The translations under genes and the position numbers were made by a program. Source: Planctomycetaceae bacterium (GTDB taxonomy: Bacteria > Planctomycetota > Planctomycetia > Pirellulales > PALSA-1355). Taken from it: DNA of 14,089 bases. The notes under the pieces were generated by a model that worked only from the letters and a program-made list of their open reading frames with translations, was not told where the DNA came from and made no database searches. Shown one piece after another: positions 14,022 to 14,089 of this stretch (position 1 is the stretch's first letter; the number at the start of each line of letters is the position of its first letter). Location: the NCBI GenBank assembly GCA_005773095.1, contig SXHT01000290.1, positions 1 through 14,089 on the forward strand. Direction: 5' to 3'.

Positions 14022-14089
14022 GCCACGCATGCGATCCCGTTGAGCGCAACGTGAGGAAAAATCGAACCGCTAGCCGCTGCCCTCGGCAA

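Noticed and set aside
1..14089. CRISPR array, tRNA or rRNA genes
   Set aside because: No regularly spaced short repeats, no recognisable tRNA cloverleaf and no rRNA-like conserved stretches were seen. The only repeats are the three dispersed hairpin copies and the single small palindromes.

Overview
The window looks like chromosome from a GC-rich planctomycete, probably Pirellulales-like. The evidence is the set of families: PEP-CTERM proteins, a three-gene cluster of a DUF1549/DUF1553 protein, a twin-arginine DUF1501 protein and a WD40 propeller protein, a sulfatase-superfamily gene, and a planctomycete-style integrase remnant. I see no rRNA, tRNA, CRISPR array or intact transposase.

Layout. 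Positions 1-1085 are a graveyard: a small GC hairpin, copy A of a roughly 130-bp palindromic dispersed repeat, a decapitated and C-terminally truncated tyrosine integrase, and the C-terminal tail of a PEP-CTERM protein. Positions 1113-3053 encode a malate synthase that carries a second, unrelated palindromic repeat inserted in frame. Copy B of the dispersed repeat follows its stop codon, so copies A and B bracket the malate synthase in direct orientation. After a gene-poor stretch comes an intact PEP-CTERM exported protein (3632-4345) with a good terminator, then an ABC-ATPase C-terminal remnant, then an SDR oxidoreductase (4833-5594).

Positions 5603-10602, on the minus strand, form one apparent operon read from right to left: DUF1549/DUF1553 protein with a large coiled-coil insert, DUF1501 protein, WD40 protein. 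The first two genes look translationally coupled. Families of this kind in Planctomycetota are secreted or periplasmic and often clustered, but their biochemical roles are largely unknown. On the plus strand follow a small cupin (10933-11367) and, 29 bp later, a sulfatase-superfamily protein (11397-12491). The latter keeps the Cys-x-Pro-Ser-Arg motif but has lost other expected metal-site residues. A DUF374 acyltransferase-like gene (12662-13411) converges on a minus-strand frame that is interrupted by one stop codon. Copy C of the dispersed repeat, inverted, lies near the right end.

The most noteworthy points are the in-frame repeat inside malate synthase, the dispersed hairpin element associated with gene remnants, the probable sulfatase pseudoenzyme paired with a cupin, and the coiled-coil insert splitting DUF1553. 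I found no clear defence system or biosynthetic cluster. All assignments are from reading the sequence and family knowledge; no database search was run.
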